Of a stretch of DNA of 64,000 nucleotides, positions 49,753 to 58,013 are shown in pieces. Within the stretch, counting starts at the first letter, position 1. Each line of letters starts with the position of its first letter. The notes under the pieces were generated by a model. It did no database searches. It was not told the origin of the DNA and was given only the letters and a program-made list of their open reading frames with translations. Position numbers and translations under genes: made by a program. The DNA is from Tyzzerella sp. GTDB lineage: Bacteria; Bacillota; Clostridia; Lachnospirales; Lachnospiraceae. The stretch covers positions 62,001 to 126,000 of the forward strand of contig JAFUOS010000001.1 in assembly GCA_017472665.1 (NCBI GenBank), given 5' to 3'.

Positions 49753-51000
49753 TTATTTCGTTTCTGGATTCACACATTCCGTCTTGAATTTTGAATACAC
49801 AATCTTCTGTTCATGATAGAGACTGTGGCAGCCAGAAAGCATATAACTAATCGAAACCCCTATGAGCAAATACTTCATAATATCAAATCCAAACAATTCA
49901 AATCCAATTATCATAGAAGCAATCGGCGAATTCGTTACGCCACAGAACATGGAAATCATGGCAACCGCTGCACAGAGCGATGGTGATAATCCAAAGAGTG
50001 TTCCAAACAAACATCCAAATGTGGCACCGATTGTAAATGATGGAACGATTTCGCCACCTTTAAATCCAGCCCCTAACGTTAGTGCAGTGAATACAATCTT
50101 CCAGAAAAATGCTTCCGGAGGACATTCGCCGGCAATCGCTTCTTCAATTAAATTTACACCAGCACCGCTATAAGCACTTGTTCCTAAGATTGCAGTAAGA
50201 GCAATGATCAGAAGTCCCGCAATTACAATACGAATATATGCATTTTTTAAATATTTCTTATATAAGTGATTTGCTGTATGTAATATCTGACAAAATGCAA
50301 CGCTAAGTACTGCACATAATATTCCGAGAAGTGCAATCTTTCCCGCTGGAATCACACCAAAATCAACCATTTTTACAGTGCCAAATGCTTCTGCGAACAC
50401 CCCGAAATGATTTGAAAATATAGAGGCAGCTAAAGAAGCAACCATACAAGGAACCAATGCAGAATATTGCATAATACCAACACTACTTACTTCCAACGAA
50501 AAAATAACAGCAGCCATTGGTGTTCCGAAAATAGAAGAGAACGCGGCGCTCATTCCACACATAACAATGGTACGCGTATCATCCTCATTTAATTTAAACA
50601 AGCGGCCGATCTGATTTCCAATACTTCCCCCAAGCTGGAGCGCGGCACCTTCGCGGCCTGCCGAACCACCAAATAAGTGTGTCAGTAGAGTAGAAATAAA
50701 AATCAATGGTGCCATGCGAAGGGGAATCTCCGTCTCGCCATGGATTGTGGAGAGCATAAGGTTTGTTCCCTTATCATTTTCAAATTTGCAAATCTTGTAA
50801 AGTGTTACGATTACGATACCTGCAATTGGAAGTCCTAAAATGATATAAGGATGTGTGGTGCGAAAACCAGTTACGAAACTCAAACCTTTTACGAATGCAA
50901 CCCCAACGGCTCCAATTACAACTCCAGTGATACAGGCAATGACAATCCACCGGAGAAATTCTAATAAATCTTTTAATACTTCTTTTGTAATATTTTTCAT
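49753..51000 (-). CDS. ClC-family chloride channel or antiporter
   Basis: 415 residues with about ten membrane segments. ClC filter motifs are present in variant form: GGSAGREGAALQLGGSIG (the GxFxP/GREGP region), EDDTRTIVMCGMSAAFSSIFGTPMAA and GAGFKGGEIVPSFTIGATFGCLFG. The gating Glu of GREGA is kept. The position of the proton Glu (E203 in E. coli ClC-ec1) was not resolved by eye, so channel versus exchanger is undecided; ClC-F-type fluoride exporters are another option. No C-terminal CBS domains. Convergent with helD. Confidence 0.88.
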   Translation of the reverse strand: MKNITKEVLKDLLEFLRWIVIACITGVVIGAVGVAFVKGLSFVTGFRTTHPYIILGLPIAGIVIVTLYKICKFENDKGTNLMLSTIHGETEIPLRMAPLIFISTLLTHLFGGSAGREGAALQLGGSIGNQIGRLFKLNEDDTRTIVMCGMSAAFSSIFGTPMAAVIFSLEVSSVGIMQYSALVPCMVASLAASIFSNHFGVFAEAFGTVKMVDFGVIPAGKIALLGILCAVLSVAFCQILHTANHLYKKYLKNAYIRIVIAGLLIIALTAILGTSAYSGAGVNLIEEAIAGECPPEAFFWKIVFTALTLGAGFKGGEIVPSFTIGATFGCLFGTLFGLSPSLCAAVAMISMFCGVTNSPIASMIIGFELFGFDIMKYLLIGVSISYMLSGCHSLYHEQKIVYSKFKTECVNPETK

Positions 51001-51079
51001 ATGTAAACCCTCTCAATATTTTTTTCCATAAGGTAGAATACCACTTTTTGAAAGAGAGGGGAAGATAAAATTTATGATT

Positions 51080-51478
51080 CTATCGATTTACGATATCTTC
51101 ATCATATTCTGTAATAGTTCCATCGATTGCATTTACGTCACAATCATATTCTTTGTCATTTGCATAAAACTCGAATTCATATTCTCCATCGTAAGCATCA
51201 TATTTTTGCTGCGTAAAAGTTGCGCTTTCGAGTCCTGCTCTTTCCAACGCGATTTTTCTGGCCTCTGTTTCTGTGAGGACTGGTTCTTTTGGTGTAGTGC
51301 CGTCAGTATTTGTTGCATTGTTTGTGGTACCGTCGGCATTTGTAGTTGTGTTGGCAGTACCATTGTTGTTAGTGTTAGTGTTACCATCAGTGTTAGTACG
51401 TGTACATCCCGTTGTGAGAATGGCTGCAGTGACAAATAATGCTGCAATTATTTTTTTGTGATTTTTCATCATTATCAT
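51080..51478 (-). CDS. PepSY-domain lipoprotein
   Basis: About 130 residues. A lipoprotein signal peptide (MMKNHKKIIAALFVTAAILTTGC, lipobox LTTGC) is followed by a low-complexity Thr/Asn/Gly linker with repeated DGTTN-like units and a C-terminal PepSY domain (LTETEARKIALERAG, then YEFEFYANDKEYDCDVNAIDGTI). It is anchored outside the membrane. The repeats in the linker (NTDGTT, NADGTT) may vary in number between strains. AAGGAGA precedes a run of three possible ATG codons (51478, 51472, 51469); the second has the best spacing. Confidence 0.87.
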   Translation of the reverse strand: MIMMKNHKKIIAALFVTAAILTTGCTRTNTDGNTNTNNNGTANTTTNADGTTNNATNTDGTTPKEPVLTETEARKIALERAGLESATFTQQKYDAYDGEYEFEFYANDKEYDCDVNAIDGTITEYDEDIVNR

Positions 51479-51699
51479 TTTCTCCTTTTTTTTAATATTA
51501 TTATTTTCTATATTTATAATTGATAAAATACTAAGAAATTTTCCCTAAAATGGAATTATTTGCAAAAATTTATTTATGAGAATTATAGAGTCGAATCAAG
51601 GTAATAAAGAAATGGATGTATTTTCGTTAAAATGTGTATTATAATAAGAAGCATAAAATAGAAGCACAACATTAAAATTGTAGGGATGAGGAAAAGGAT

Positions 51700-52848
51700 A
51701 TGCAGAAAAAATATAAAATTATGTTGGCAATTGCGATTGTTTTGGCATTTGTTCTGGTGATTGCAGGAATTATGATTGCATCACATAATCGTTCGGATAA
51801 ACAGACAGACCATTCGGTGGAAACATCTAAGGTGAAAGATGCTGAGAAAGATGATGAGCAGGGCGATTCGGAAGATGACGAGGACAATGCAGCAGCCACT
51901 ACAGAGACGGGTGATGCGGCGGAGCAGGAAAATGAATTGGATGTTTCGCAAGCAGTTACCATGAAAACCACTACTAATGTCAATCTTCGGAAAGAGGCAA
52001 ATGCGGATTGTGAGATTATCAAAGTCATTGCGAAAGGGACTGAACTTCAAAAGTATTCAGAAGAAAATGGATGGGCGAAAGTGAAGTGCGGAGAAGATAT
52101 TGGATATGTAAGTGCGGAATTTCTTGTTGATCCAGCACAGGTTCCGGTGGAAGAGCCTAAACAGACCACTGTGACAACTACAAAGGTCGAAGCAATTCCA
52201 GGACAACACCGCGATCCGAATAGTGCAGTTGTAGTTATCGATCCAGGACATCAGAGAAGCGGGGACAGTACTAAAGAGCCAAATGGACCAGGCTCTTCTG
52301 TAATGAAAGCACGCGTGGCAAGCGGTACGACAGGCGTTTCGACTGGAGTTGCAGAGTACATATTGAATCTTGATATCAGTTTGAAATTGAAAACAGAATT
52401 AGAAAATCGAGGTTATACCGTTTATATGACAAGGTCAGCCCATGATGTGAATATCAGTAATATGGAGCGCGCACAGTATGCGTCCAGCGTGGGTGCGGAT
52501 ATTGCAGTGCGTATTCATGCAAATGGTTCGACCAGTTCTTCGGTGAGCGGAGCGGAAACATTGGCACCGTCTGCGAATAATGTGTATGTGGGTCATTTGG
52601 CGGCAGCGAGTCAGAGTCTTAGTCGTTGTATTGTTGATGCGTATTGTGCGGCGACGGGATTTAAGAATCGTGGTGTGATTGCGAGTGATACGATGACGGG
52701 GATTAACTGGAGTGAAGTGCCGGTGACGATTCTTGAGCTTGGGTTTATGAGTAATGCGGCGGAGGATCAGGCGATGCAGGATGGGAATATGCAGAATAAT
52801 ATGGTGCAGGGGATTGCCAATGGGATTGATGCGTATTTTGGGTTTTAG
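51700..52848 (+). CDS. N-acetylmuramoyl-L-alanine amidase with SH3 domain
   Basis: 382 residues: an N-terminal membrane anchor (IMLAIAIVLAFVLVIAGIMIA), an acidic linker, a bacterial SH3 domain (TNVNLRKEANADCEIIKVIA, then GWAKVKCGEDIGYV) and a C-terminal Amidase_3 domain. The zinc site is seen as VVIDPGHQR (H), the downstream Glu region GTTGVSTGVAEYILNL, IAVRIHANG (H) and the catalytic TILELGFMSN (E). It cleaves the bond between muramic acid and the stem peptide during wall turnover. The unusual structured region starts right after its stop. Confidence 0.93.
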   Translation: MQKKYKIMLAIAIVLAFVLVIAGIMIASHNRSDKQTDHSVETSKVKDAEKDDEQGDSEDDEDNAAATTETGDAAEQENELDVSQAVTMKTTTNVNLRKEANADCEIIKVIAKGTELQKYSEENGWAKVKCGEDIGYVSAEFLVDPAQVPVEEPKQTTVTTTKVEAIPGQHRDPNSAVVVIDPGHQRSGDSTKEPNGPGSSVMKARVASGTTGVSTGVAEYILNLDISLKLKTELENRGYTVYMTRSAHDVNISNMERAQYASSVGADIAVRIHANGSTSSSVSGAETLAPSANNVYVGHLAAASQSLSRCIVDAYCAATGFKNRGVIASDTMTGINWSEVPVTILELGFMSNAAEDQAMQDGNMQNNMVQGIANGIDAYFGF

Positions 52849-52864
52849 CGTAGAAATTTGAGCT

Positions 52865-53071
52865 GTTTATATATTCACGAAAGAACGTCCATCTATGATA
52901 AGCCTCGAAGCTCCACTTTACCTCAGCCCATGCACGAATATGTAAGCCTCTGAGAGAGTCGCCGTGAGGGGCTCGTCTCTCACAGACTAACATCTTCGGC
53001 ATGTGTCTTCGGAACGCTTCACTTACCTCGTCTTATCATAGATGGACGTTCTTTCTGGTTATATATAAAAC
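52865..53071. ncRNA. Candidate structured RNA or palindromic element, copy A
   Basis: Nested inverted repeats: an AT-rich outer helix (52865-52874 with 53061-53071), a perfect 24-bp helix (52879-52902 with 53032-53055) and a central hairpin (52948-52957 with 52976-52985) with an 18-nt loop. Read on the minus strand the loop is CGAGCCCCTCACGGCGAC. GTTAG precedes and CTTAC follows the hairpin. Copy B at 53222-53432 has the same plan and nearly the same loop with different helix sequences. No coding frame is supported. Family not recognised. Confidence 0.6.
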
Positions 53072-53221
53072 TATTCAAGCTTATATAGCTATTTGGTTAT
53101 TTCGGAAATATGCAGAAGATAGATAAGTTAAAGCTTGAAAGAACATGCAGACTAATATAACTATATCGGCTGTTTATCGCCGAAATTCGTGAGTTCTACA
53201 AAAACCAGCCTCAAAGTTGTT

Positions 53222-53432
53222 CTTGAAATTATATACGCACAGAAGGAATGAATCTATCTCCGAAGTGGAAGTTAAGTGGAATTGACGGAGAATCCGTCGT
53301 GTAGCCGTTAGAGTGTGGGATGAGAGTCTCTCACGACGACCATCCCACACTCTTACGGATACTAGACTTCGGAGTCAATGGAGCGTTGGAGTGAAGGAGA
53401 TAGATTTATTCCTTCGTCAGTTTATAACTTCA
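53222..53432. ncRNA. Candidate structured RNA or palindromic element, copy B
   Basis: Outer helix (53224-53233 with 53423-53432), main 20-bp helix with one wobble (53242-53261 with 53396-53415), a small hairpin GACGGA-GAA-TCCGTC (53284-53298), a central 12-bp perfect hairpin (53311-53322 with 53341-53352) with loop AGAGTCTCTCACGACGAC, and GACT-TCGG-AGTC beyond it. It is inverted relative to copy A. It ends 17 bp before the stop of the convergent aldo/keto reductase gene. Confidence 0.6.
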
Positions 53433-53448
53433 GCACTATTTGAAAATT

Positions 53449-54456
53449 TTAGTACCCGAATTTCCCAGCCGCCTCTTTGAGCATCTCTCGAATCGGCAAA
53501 TTATACGGACACCTTGGCTCACAAGCTCCACATTCAACACAAGCCCCAGCCTTTACAGGTAGCGCATCATATCTGCCTCTAGCCCAATCACCAAGCCCAT
53601 AGCGATCCAAATATCCTTGAAGTAAAAATACACTCGAAATATTGATTCCAGCAGAACAAGGTTGACAATAATTACAACGACGGCAGAAATTACTTCCAAG
53701 CTGCTCGCGAATTTCCTCCATTTTCTTTAACTCTTCATTTGTAAGCGGAGAAGTATCTTCCGTAGCTGCAAGGTTCATATCAATTTCCTTCACATCATAC
53801 ATTCCCGGAATTACAACAGAAACATCTGGATTCGCACAAATAAATCGAAGTGCAAGGTTTGCATCCTCAATTGCGCCGCCTGCCAGCGGTTTCATAACAA
53901 TAAATCCAATATTGTTTTCAGTACATTTACGCATCAGCTCTTCGCCCTGTCTCTCGACAATATTGTACGGGAACATGAAGGTTTCCACCCAAGGAAGGTC
54001 AACAGCTTTTTCGAAAAGCTCCATCGTATGACCAGTAAGTCCGATGTGACCAATTTTCCCTGCTTCTTTTGCCTCGATTAAAGCCTCTAAAGCGCCACCG
54101 GGTGCCATAACCTGTTCTAATTGTTCTATACTCGGATTGTGAACCTGATAAATATCAATATAGTCCGTTCTTAAATTTTTAAGGCTGGTTTCAATATCAG
54201 CGGTCATCCCATCTTTGTCACGTGCCATGCTCTTTGTGGCAAGAATAAATTTGTCGCGATAGCCCTCTAAGGCTTCGCCAAGATAACTTTCACTGACTGT
54301 ATATCCTCTGGCAGTATCAATGTAGTTGATTCCTTTTTCTGCCATGACTTTAATTAATTCTTTGGTTGCAGCAGCGTCCACTCTCTGAATCGGGATGCCG
54401 CCAAAACCAAGACGTGAGATTTTTAAACCAGTTTTTCCAAGTGTTACATATTCCAT
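53449..54456 (-). CDS. Aldo/keto reductase with C-terminal 4Fe-4S domain
   Basis: 335 residues. The AKR barrel covers about 1-240 (YVTLGKTGLKISRLGFGGIPIQ, NYIDTARGYTVSESYLGEAL with the catalytic Asp/Tyr, ILATKSMARDKDG with Lys, DIYQVHN). The C-terminal part has two cysteine groups, CRRCNYCQPCSAGI and CVECGACEPRCPYNLP, of the bacterial ferredoxin type. Such proteins are common in anaerobes; the substrate is unknown. AAGGAGA lies before ATG 54456; an upstream frame start at 54474 is not used. Confidence 0.9.
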   Translation of the reverse strand: MEYVTLGKTGLKISRLGFGGIPIQRVDAAATKELIKVMAEKGINYIDTARGYTVSESYLGEALEGYRDKFILATKSMARDKDGMTADIETSLKNLRTDYIDIYQVHNPSIEQLEQVMAPGGALEALIEAKEAGKIGHIGLTGHTMELFEKAVDLPWVETFMFPYNIVERQGEELMRKCTENNIGFIVMKPLAGGAIEDANLALRFICANPDVSVVIPGMYDVKEIDMNLAATEDTSPLTNEELKKMEEIREQLGSNFCRRCNYCQPCSAGINISSVFLLQGYLDRYGLGDWARGRYDALPVKAGACVECGACEPRCPYNLPIREMLKEAAGKFGY

Positions 54457-54676
54457 AGTGATTCTCCTTATCATTCCAGGTCTATTTGCAAATTGTTTCT
54501 ATCAGTATATCATGGTTCGGAGTGTCTGTCATGGAAAATGAAGTTTCGGGCAGATGAAGTTGCGTTTATAATGCATCTGTTATCTTTCCGCATTTTGTGA
54601 TAAAATGTAGAATATAAATTTTCTATGAGCGTGGCCGGACGACAGAAAACGGTACGTTTTGAGAGGAGTAAGATTT

Positions 54677-54850
54677 ATGTCAAATTGTGAAACATGTATG
54701 AATTATGAATACGATGAAGAATACGAGTATTATGTCTGCACGAAGAATCTGGATGAAGATGAAATGTACCGTTTTGTAAAAGGTGAGTTTAAGGACTGCC
54801 CATATTATCAATTCGGTGATGAATACCAGATTGTAAGAAAACAAATTTAG
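54677..54850 (+). CDS. Small Cys-rich protein (DUF6472-like)
   Basis: 57 residues: MSNCETCMNYEYDEEYEYYV, then CTKNLDEDEMYRF and DCPYYQFGDEYQIV. Four cysteines in a C-x2-C...C...C arrangement suggest a small metal-binding knuckle. It resembles the DUF6472 family found across Lachnospiraceae, from memory. AGAGGAG is eight bases before ATG 54677. Followed after 16 bp by the PAP2 gene, probably one operon through nth. Confidence 0.82.
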   Translation: MSNCETCMNYEYDEEYEYYVCTKNLDEDEMYRFVKGEFKDCPYYQFGDEYQIVRKQI

Positions 54851-54866
54851 TACGGAGGATAAAAGT

Positions 54867-55415
54867 ATGAACCAGTTTGAAGCATCTATTATTTTATGGA
54901 TACAGGAAAATTTAAGAGGACCTATGGATGGTGTGGTGAAATTTATTACATATTTGGGAGACGATGGAATTCTTTGGATTGCAATGGGAATCGTATTATT
55001 GTTTTGGAAAAAAACCAGACCAATTGGGGTTACGGTATTGCTATCGCTGTTATTTGACTACTTAATTATTAATGTGGCATTGAAAGCATTAGTTGCCAGA
55101 CCAAGACCATTTGTCGTAAATGAGTTAATCACACCGCTTGTTACGAATGTGTCTCCTTATCGCTCATTTCCGTCAGGGCACTCAGGTGGTTCGTTCTCGG
55201 CTATGTTTGCGTTGTATAAATGGGTACCGAAGAGGATAGGAATTCCAGCGATTATTTTGGCAACAATGGTAGCATTGTCACGATTGTATGTTGGCGTACA
55301 TTATCCAACAGATATTATTGCAGGCTGTGTTATTGGGTTTATTTGCAGCGTTTTGGCAAATTATATTGTAAGACGGATGATGAAGAAATTAGAGGAGAGA
55401 AAAGCGAATGCCTAA
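54867..55415 (+). CDS. PAP2-family membrane phosphatase
   Basis: 182 residues with six membrane segments. The phosphatase signature is split in the normal way: KALVARPRPF (K-x6-RP), SFPSGHSGGSF (PSGH) and SRLYVGVHYPTDIIAG (SR-x5-H-x3-D). It removes phosphate from a membrane lipid such as undecaprenyl pyrophosphate or phosphatidic acid at the outer face. GGAGG precedes the ATG. It overlaps nth by eight bases. Confidence 0.9.
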   Translation: MNQFEASIILWIQENLRGPMDGVVKFITYLGDDGILWIAMGIVLLFWKKTRPIGVTVLLSLLFDYLIINVALKALVARPRPFVVNELITPLVTNVSPYRSFPSGHSGGSFSAMFALYKWVPKRIGIPAIILATMVALSRLYVGVHYPTDIIAGCVIGFICSVLANYIVRRMMKKLEERKANA

Positions 55416-56058
55416 GACAAAGAAACAAAAATTAGCTTTAGAAATTATAGAACGTTTGCGCACGGAATACCCAGATGCAACATGTTCTCTGGATTACGAC
55501 CAAGCGTGGAAATTGCTTGTGAGCGTAAGACTTGCAGCGCAGTGCACAGATGAGCGCGTGAATGTGATTGTGGAAAAATTATATGAGAAATACCCAGATG
55601 TACAGTCCTTGGCGGATGCGGATGTGGATAAGATTGAAGAAATTGTGCGTCCGTGTGGATTAGGAAAGAGTAAAGCAAGGGACATCAGTGCTTGCATGAA
55701 GATTTTGAGGGATAAATATGATTGCCAGGTGCCAAAAACATTTGAGGAATTGCTTGCGCTTCCGGGAGTGGGAAGAAAGAGTGCGAATCTCATTATGGGG
55801 GATGTATTTGGCGAACCGGCCATCGTGACTGACACACATTGCATTCGTCTCACAAACCGAATGGGACTTGTGGATGGCATTAAGGAGCCGAAGAAAGTGG
55901 AGATGGCGCTTTGGAAAATTATTCCGCCGGAAGAGGGAAGCGATTTCTGTCATCGGCTAGTTTACCATGGAAGGGCGGTTTGTACGGCAAGGACGACGCC
56001 ATATTGCGATAAATGCTGCCTGCAGGATATTTGTCCGAAGGTGGGCGTGCAAAAATGA
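55408..56058 (+). CDS. nth: Endonuclease III
   Basis: 216 residues, normal length. Helix-hairpin-helix LPGVGRKSANLIMGD with catalytic Lys, catalytic Asp in VTDTHCIRL, and a C-terminal 4Fe-4S loop with four cysteines (C-x7-C-x2-C-x5-C in VCTARTTPYCDKCCLQDIC, one residue longer in the first spacing than in E. coli). A bifunctional DNA glycosylase/AP lyase that removes oxidised pyrimidines. It overlaps the PAP2 gene, with which it is co-transcribed. Confidence 0.95.
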   Translation: MPKTKKQKLALEIIERLRTEYPDATCSLDYDQAWKLLVSVRLAAQCTDERVNVIVEKLYEKYPDVQSLADADVDKIEEIVRPCGLGKSKARDISACMKILRDKYDCQVPKTFEELLALPGVGRKSANLIMGDVFGEPAIVTDTHCIRLTNRMGLVDGIKEPKKVEMALWKIIPPEEGSDFCHRLVYHGRAVCTARTTPYCDKCCLQDICPKVGVQK

Positions 56059-56127
56059 TTGCGTAACTAGTAAACTATATAGTATTATATTGATTGTGAA
56101 AAAAGTCATATACAAGGAGATAAAAAC

Positions 56128-56868
56128 ATGAGTCAAGAAGTATTAGCAGTAGTAGCAGGAGAAGAAATTACACAAGCAGATTTCGATGTGTATTTGCAAG
56201 CTGTCCCAAGAGAACAACAGGCATACCTTTCAAATCCACAGTTCAGAGAACAATGTCTGGAACAATTAATTTCCGTATATTTATTTGCGAAAAAAGGCGA
56301 AGACGAAAAAATAGAAGAGTCAGAAGAATTCAAGAGAATTATGGCAAGTGCCAGAAGAGACGTATTAGCACAGCTGGCAATGCGCGAAATATTAAAAGAT
56401 GCAACAGTTTCTGAGGAAGAAATCAAAGCATTTTACGATGCAAATCAACAGCAATTCAAAAAAGGCGACACAGTAAGCGCAAAACACATTTTGGTGGATT
56501 CCGAAGAAAAATGTAATGAAATTTTGGTATCTATTACAAGTGGTGAAAAAACATTTGAAGACGCAGCAAAAGAGTTTTCTACATGCCCATCTGGACAAAA
56601 AGGCGGAGACTTGGGTGAATTCGGAAAAGGACAAATGGTTCCAGAATTTGAACAAGCAGCATTTGCAGCAGAAATTGGACAAGTGGTCGGCCCTGTAAAA
56701 ACACAATTTGGCTGCCATTTAATCAAAGTGGAAGCAAAAAAGGAAGCACAGGTTGCACCATTGGAAGAAGTGAAAGAGCATATCAGAAGAAACTTATTGC
56801 AACAAAAACAGAACAAAGTTTACGGAGACGCAGTCAGTGAATTGAAAGCAAAATACATGGAAAAATAA
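56128..56868 (+). CDS. Parvulin-type peptidyl-prolyl isomerase, cytoplasmic
   Basis: 246 residues. An N-terminal SurA-like helical part (VVAGEEITQADFDVYLQAVP, EQCLEQLISVYLFAKKGEDE) is followed by a parvulin domain (VSAKHILVDSEEKCNEIL, CPSGQKGGDLGEFGKGQMVPEFEQAAF, VKTQFGCHLIKV). Unlike PrsA it has no signal peptide or lipobox, so it works in the cytoplasm as a foldase or chaperone. AAGGAG precedes ATG 56128. Single gene. Confidence 0.9.
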   Translation: MSQEVLAVVAGEEITQADFDVYLQAVPREQQAYLSNPQFREQCLEQLISVYLFAKKGEDEKIEESEEFKRIMASARRDVLAQLAMREILKDATVSEEEIKAFYDANQQQFKKGDTVSAKHILVDSEEKCNEILVSITSGEKTFEDAAKEFSTCPSGQKGGDLGEFGKGQMVPEFEQAAFAAEIGQVVGPVKTQFGCHLIKVEAKKEAQVAPLEEVKEHIRRNLLQQKQNKVYGDAVSELKAKYMEK

Positions 56869-56955
56869 TTGATTTCCAATAGCCCATTTATTATAATAAT
56901 TTTATAAAAATGAACGAATGCTATGAAAAATTCATATTACATAGGAGGAGAGAGC

Positions 56956-57939
56956 ATGGATTCAAACAAGAGACCAGATACGATGGAGCGTATCACTACA
57001 CCTGAACTTGCAGAGGCATTTATCGCAGAACAGGTGGCAGCAGTTAGAGAACAGGTAGGAGATAAAAAAGTGTTATTAGCACTTTCAGGCGGTGTTGACA
57101 GCTCAGTTGTTGCTGCACTTCTTATCAAAGCGATTGGAAAACAGTTGGTTTGCGTACACGTGAACCACGGCTTAATGCGTAAGGGAGAAAGCGAACAAGT
57201 TATCGAAGTATTCAAAAATCAATTAGATGCAAATTTAATTTACATTGATGCAACAGACCGTTTCCTTGATAAATTAGCAGGCGTTGCTGCACCAGAAACA
57301 AAACGTAAAATCATCGGTGGCGAATTCGTCCGTGTATTTGAGGAAGAAGCACGTAAATTAGAGGGCATTTCTTTCTTGGCACAAGGAACGATTTATCCAG
57401 ATATTTTGGAAAGTGATGGGGTAAAAGCTCACCACAATGTAGGTGGACTTCCAGAAGATATGCAATTCGAAGGATTGGTAGAGCCAGTGAAACTTCTTTT
57501 CAAAGATGAAGTTCGTGTGGTTGGTAAAGCGTTGGGTCTTCCAGCGTCTATGGTTGACCGTCAGCCATTCCCAGGTCCGGGACTTGGAGTTAGATGTTTG
57601 GGAGCGATTACTAGAGATCGTTTGCATGCGTTAAGAGAGTCGGATGCGATTCTGAGAGAAGAGTTTGATAATGCGGGATTGACTGGTAAGGTATGGCAGT
57701 TCTTTACGGTAGTGCCTGATTTTACATCTACGGGTGTGAAGGATGGAAAGAGACTTGATTACTGGCCAGTAATTATTCGTGCGGTGAATACGGTGGATGC
57801 GATGGCTTGTACGGTTCCGGAGATTGACTGGGCGGTGCTTCAAAAGATTACAAATCGTATTTTGAGTGAGGTTGATGGGGTGTGTCGTGTATGCTATGAT
57901 ATGAGTCCGAAACCGATTGCGACGATTGAGTGGGAATAG
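56956..57939 (+). CDS. guaA: GMP synthase, ATP-pyrophosphatase part only
   Basis: 327 residues. It carries the N-type ATP-pyrophosphatase domain (VLLALSGGVDSSVVAALL P-loop, HVNHGLMRKGE) and the GMP synthase dimerisation domain (VDRQPFPGPGLGVRCLGAI to KPIATIEWE). The class I glutamine amidotransferase domain of about 190 residues that normally precedes it is absent, and no remnant is seen upstream. It converts XMP to GMP using ammonia, so either a separate glutaminase subunit is encoded elsewhere (as in archaea) or free ammonia is used. ATG 56956 follows AGGAGGAGAG. Confidence 0.9.
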   Translation: MDSNKRPDTMERITTPELAEAFIAEQVAAVREQVGDKKVLLALSGGVDSSVVAALLIKAIGKQLVCVHVNHGLMRKGESEQVIEVFKNQLDANLIYIDATDRFLDKLAGVAAPETKRKIIGGEFVRVFEEEARKLEGISFLAQGTIYPDILESDGVKAHHNVGGLPEDMQFEGLVEPVKLLFKDEVRVVGKALGLPASMVDRQPFPGPGLGVRCLGAITRDRLHALRESDAILREEFDNAGLTGKVWQFFTVVPDFTSTGVKDGKRLDYWPVIIRAVNTVDAMACTVPEIDWAVLQKITNRILSEVDGVCRVCYDMSPKPIATIEWE

Positions 57940-57972
57940 TCGCATAAACTACGAACAACATACTAGAATAAA

Positions 57973-58010
57973 AAAGACAGCTGAGAATGCCCGCATTCCC
58001 AACTGTCTTT
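57973..58010. terminator. Bidirectional terminator between guaA and hcp
   Basis: AGACAG/CTGTCT and inner GAATG/CATTC form a two-part stem, with an A-run on the left and a T-rich run on the right, serving the convergent genes. Confidence 0.8.
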
Positions 58011-58013
58011 CTC

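Noticed and set aside
52745..53002. 85-codon minus-strand frame after the amidase gene
   Set aside because: It runs through half of structured element A and antisense amidase sequence; no ribosome site or protein-like composition.
52865..53432. CRISPR array or tandem repeat interpretation of the paired elements
   Set aside because: Only two units, inverted, with internal symmetry and no spacers or cas genes.
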